Assembly: GCA_030704615.1 (NCBI GenBank)
Contig: CM060734.1
Location: 53,956,042 to 54,020,041 of the forward strand
Reading direction: 5' to 3'
Length of the DNA stretch: 64,000 bases
Origin: Takakia lepidozioides
Lineage: Eukaryota; Streptophyta; Takakiopsida; Takakiales; Takakiaceae
In this document: piece by piece, positions 60,900-64,000 of the stretch
Layout: each line of letters opens with the position of its first letter
Numbering within the stretch: the stretch's first letter is position 1
Translations under genes and position numbers: made by a program
The notes under the pieces: model-generated
The model's database searches: none
Told to the model about the DNA's origin: nothing
What the model saw: the letters and a program-made list of their open reading frames with translations, nothing else

Positions 60900-62110
60900 C
60901 CGCATGACCGTATGCACTGCCGAACCCGGAAAGGGATCAGAACCCGTCCTACGCGGGCTGTAACGTATGCCTACGAAATTGAGGTAGTGCCACGCAGCCG
61001 GCTACACGCCGTAACCGGACTATGTGCCACGTGGCCCGCGCCAAAATTCAAATAGCAATAACGGATGAAAAATCGAATCCCCCATCCATGGAAGCACGCC
61101 ATCCGTTGTCATCCAATGTGGATGTTAAATGTGCGTCGAATTAACTCCATCCAAACCTACATCAGAAATATGAGATGGCTGCCACATCCCCAAAATTGAG
61201 AAATAGCCTCCTGCCACTCCGCTAGACGACTCAGTAACTTCCGACACGTGGCCTGGACTCCATCCAAATAGTTTAGGATGAGAAATATAAGAGGAATGAA
61301 TGGTAAAACTTATGTTCAATCGAACGCTGTCAATGTCAATATCCGCGAATCTCTTCTGGGTGCAATGGGGGTCCGGGTTTGCAGAACGTCATCTTAAATG
61401 GTATAATCAACTTCTAATATCTGAACTCCATATCGGAACTTCATATCCCCGAATCTTAATATCCTCTACAGGCTCGTGGAAGTTTCTGGAGGAGCAGAAA
61501 TTATGAGTCACATAGCGCATATTCCGGATGTGAATGACTAAATCTAATTTGCAAATTAAAGAGTCTTTGTCTTGAAATATCACGGATTTTGACATAGCCA
61601 ATAATATCACCTCAATCACATGGTTTGTGGTATGGGAATGGAGGGATTGTGGGGAGGGGTTTTGGATCAGGGTCGGGTTGGGGAACTTGAGAGATTTGTC
61701 TCTCCGTTGTAGCTCGTTGGGTGGGAGATGCGGAGTGGTCCAGATGGCAGGGCATGCTCTTGTGGGTGGTAATGTGGGAACATTGTGTGTGGCTTTAGAA
61801 CCAGGCTAATGAACTGATGGCATGAAATGTGCATTGTAGAGTTGATGAAGCGGAATCTTCTTTAGGAATGACGGACTTCTGATAAACAGTGAGTATGCCA
61901 GCATCACAGGCTGAGTGTTCATGCTCTTGCTACACCTCCAGTGTGATTGAATTTTTTCCAACAGAGGATTATTTCTCCCGTGTGTATGGCATGATGGTTT
62001 AGTGTGTTACATGGTTTGTCCATCTGTCTTGCATAAGTTGATTTGCTTGCTTGCCCTTGCAGTGTAATGGATGCCTATGCCTATCCCTGAAGAGGTGAAT
62101 TGGCAACCAC
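60900..62110. other. No gene recognised
   Basis: Short frames only. Probably the 5' flank of the minus-strand gene plus intergenic DNA. Confidence 0.35.
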
Positions 62111-63780
62111 ACAGTCGGGAAATGCCATCCGCAAGAATTGGTCGGCACCGACCATACACTATAATGCCTTTGAAGTGGATGTGTTCACTGTCTTTAACTC
62201 TGTAAATTTCCACGAATTTCAATAATTCCATAAGGTTGGTGTCGACTTGGATATCATCGACTGCCTCCATGCGGCGCAAACCGCCACAACATCCGCCAAG
62301 CACATTTGTCGGCGCCGACTACACCCTCACAATGCGGGAAATGGTTTTAATTTCAACCGAGTATCTGAAGGTCGGTCGTGACTACAAGCACATTTAAGCC
62401 AAAAACTCTATTGGAAGGCAAATTTGTGCGTTCGTACGGAAGTCGGCAGCGACTACAATGCATTAATGGAAAGCGCTTGTCGATTTAAGCAATAGTCGCT
62501 GCCGACTATTCCGTTTGCAGGCCAATTTGCCAAAAAAAGCCACATGAAATGAACATCTTTAGCGACCTTGGCAGATCTGTTGACCGACTTCAACAAAAAC
62601 TGGTATAGTCACCAACGATTACTCCGATTCGTCTTCCAATTCAATGTAAATCTGCCTGATCCGTCGCTGGAATTAATTTGAACTTTATGAAGTCGGTACC
62701 GACTACGGAAGAAAACCTGTCCCACTAACTATTTCACAATGTTCATGCCTTTCAAATAGGCGTGGTCGGCAATGACAATAAGGCATCCCCCTGTGGCGTA
62801 GAACAAATTCAGATAAAGAGGAGGTTAATGGTTGTTTCGAAATGGCCGTTGCCAGCTGAACGTGCCGCCGCCAGTTGTTGCGCAGACGATTTTCATCCGA
62901 CCTAAAATCCATTAAATATTCCTTTTGCATTTAATTTTTACCGTTGTTGACGTACAGTTCGTTAGGAAATCGTAAATTGCGTTGTATGCTTGCAACAGGT
63001 CATGTGCTCCTCATCTGCCCCAGTGCTCACACGCTGTGTAGATTCGGCAGAGTACTCCAGTTTGCAACTGTCGACCACTCGTGAGCATCCTACTCTGGCT
63101 TCCGTCCGTGGTGCTAATGTGGTGAAAACTGACAGCATTGAGCTCTCTAGTGGCGACAGCGATGAATGTGTGGTTAATAGATCCAGTAGTGGAAGGCGGG
63201 AGAGCACTCCGGGAAAATCTGCTTCATCTCCACAGAAATTGCGGCGAGGGGAGTTTATGGGCAACAACGTTAAATTCGCACAGCCCGCTCAATCTATACT
63301 GGATGTGTTGAAGCTTCTGCACCTAGACTCCAAATCGTAGCTTGGAAGGATAAATTTTGAAAATTTTGAAGCAAGGAAGGTGAGATGCTTGCCGAGGATC
63401 GCTGACGGTGATGTTTTGTATGAGCTGCCACCCACATCGAACACATCTCCAGCTGGGCAGCTTGAGGGCATGGACCGCAGTCGTTGCAGACTATACGGTA
63501 CTAATACCCCGTGGGTTCAAATGTTATGCAATGAAAGGACCATGTACGGATGGCGGGTGCAATAGTCGTTGCAGACTATATGGTTTAACTTCATATCATG
63601 TCAGTTCTGCATATTCGGGAATGTATAAAAGCGTCGAGTGGAAACCGTTCTTTTTAAACTTATGACGTGCTCATGTGAGCGGAGGATCACACTTGGTAGA
63701 AATATAGCCTAACGAATGCATCACGTTCCAGAGATGTAATGCTCTGGTCAGTGCCGACTAAGACATTACGTTCACTCACG
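62111..63780. repeat. Dispersed TAGTCG-type palindromes, second cluster
   Basis: Scattered variants: GGTCGGCACCGACC (62141), GTCGGCGCCGAC (62309), AGTCGGCAGCGACTA (62441), ATAGTCGCTGCCGACTAT (62492), AGTCGGTACCGACTA (62693), AGTCGTTGCAGACTAT (63480 and 63565), and half-sites at 62585 and 63752. Unlike the first cluster there is no large tandem unit. Confidence 0.7.
62990..63340 (+). CDS. Unrecognised small frame
   Basis: 116 residues, Ser-rich (DSIELSSGDSDECVVNRSSS, then GRRESTPGKSASSPQKLRRG). The composition resembles a disordered region of a nuclear protein. It could be one exon; no domain and no partner exon were established. Confidence 0.3.
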   Translation: MQQVMCSSSAPVLTRCVDSAEYSSLQLSTTREHPTLASVRGANVVKTDSIELSSGDSDECVVNRSSSGRRESTPGKSASSPQKLRRGEFMGNNVKFAQPAQSILDVLKLLHLDSKS

Positions 63781-64000
63781 TGAGCGGCATCACCGAAGTG
63801 CATATTCAGTGTTTATAGAAACTGAAGACTTACATTGCGAACATATGCTCCCAATTGGTAGTATCGGTATGTTCACCACGACAGCCAGCTTTCCAGCGCA
63901 GGAATGTCATTGTCTCGCACGGCACCGGAGGAGGACCACCAGGCAGGGATCGCCACAAATGAAACCTCTGCTTCCGCCTCAGAACTTGCTGCTCTCCATT

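Overview
The window is eukaryotic nuclear DNA from a streptophyte plant lineage. It holds pentatricopeptide-repeat (PPR) proteins of the PLS-E-DYW class, spliced exons with a plant OSB-type PDF motif, Ty3/gypsy elements including a chromodomain type, LINE and hAT remnants, and long gene-poor stretches. The DYW expansion suggests a seed-free land plant. Retrotransposons that carry a DNA methyltransferase are known from charophyte algae, so a charophyte is also possible. The species cannot be fixed from sequence alone. There are no bacterial-style operons and no CRISPR array.

The backbone is a family of six related loci, called A to F here: A (minus, 2.4-7.1 kb), B (minus, 9.1-13.7 kb), C (plus, 34.0-36.0 kb, pseudogene), D (plus, 36.2-40.6 kb), E (minus, 43.6-48.0 kb) and F (plus, 48.6-53.0 kb, frameshifted). 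Each complete locus has the same plan. Several small 95-nt plus 148-nt exon pairs each encode one OSB-like PDF motif, the single-stranded-DNA-binding motif of plant organellar OSB proteins. They are followed by one large exon that opens with half a PDF motif and runs without interruption into a PLS-class PPR array, E motifs and a DYW cytidine-deaminase domain. The joined product would be a PDF(n)-PPR-DYW protein. The PPR part is built from near-identical 303-bp (101-residue) P-L-S triplets, whose number differs between paralogs (5, 4, 2, 4 and 2 central units in A, B, D, E and F). Differences between units fall repeatedly on the base-selecting positions of the PPR code.

Between B and C (13.7-33.9 kb) lies a mobile-element graveyard. 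It contains a 605-bp hAT-type element with a perfect 8-bp target duplication, a LINE 3' end, an A-rich minisatellite, a chromovirus integrase/chromodomain end, and two oppositely oriented halves of a Ty3/gypsy element that carries a C5-cytosine DNA methyltransferase and ends its integrase in a PHD-like finger. Also present are inverted LTR pieces, a SWIM zinc-finger fragment, a fold-back element, interstitial telomere-like repeats and a LINE endonuclease fragment.

Downstream of E is a 364-bp miniature LTR retrotransposon (TRIM). Each of its 144-bp LTRs contains a 72-nt tRNA-like domain with Pol III A and B boxes, and the empty site is preserved beside paralogs A and F. From 53.6 kb to the end lie a SWIM fragment, an unrecognised multi-exon minus-strand gene (about 56.6-60.9 kb), and two clusters of short palindromes of the form TAGTCG-N4-CGACTA, one inside a roughly 180-208 bp tandem repeat.
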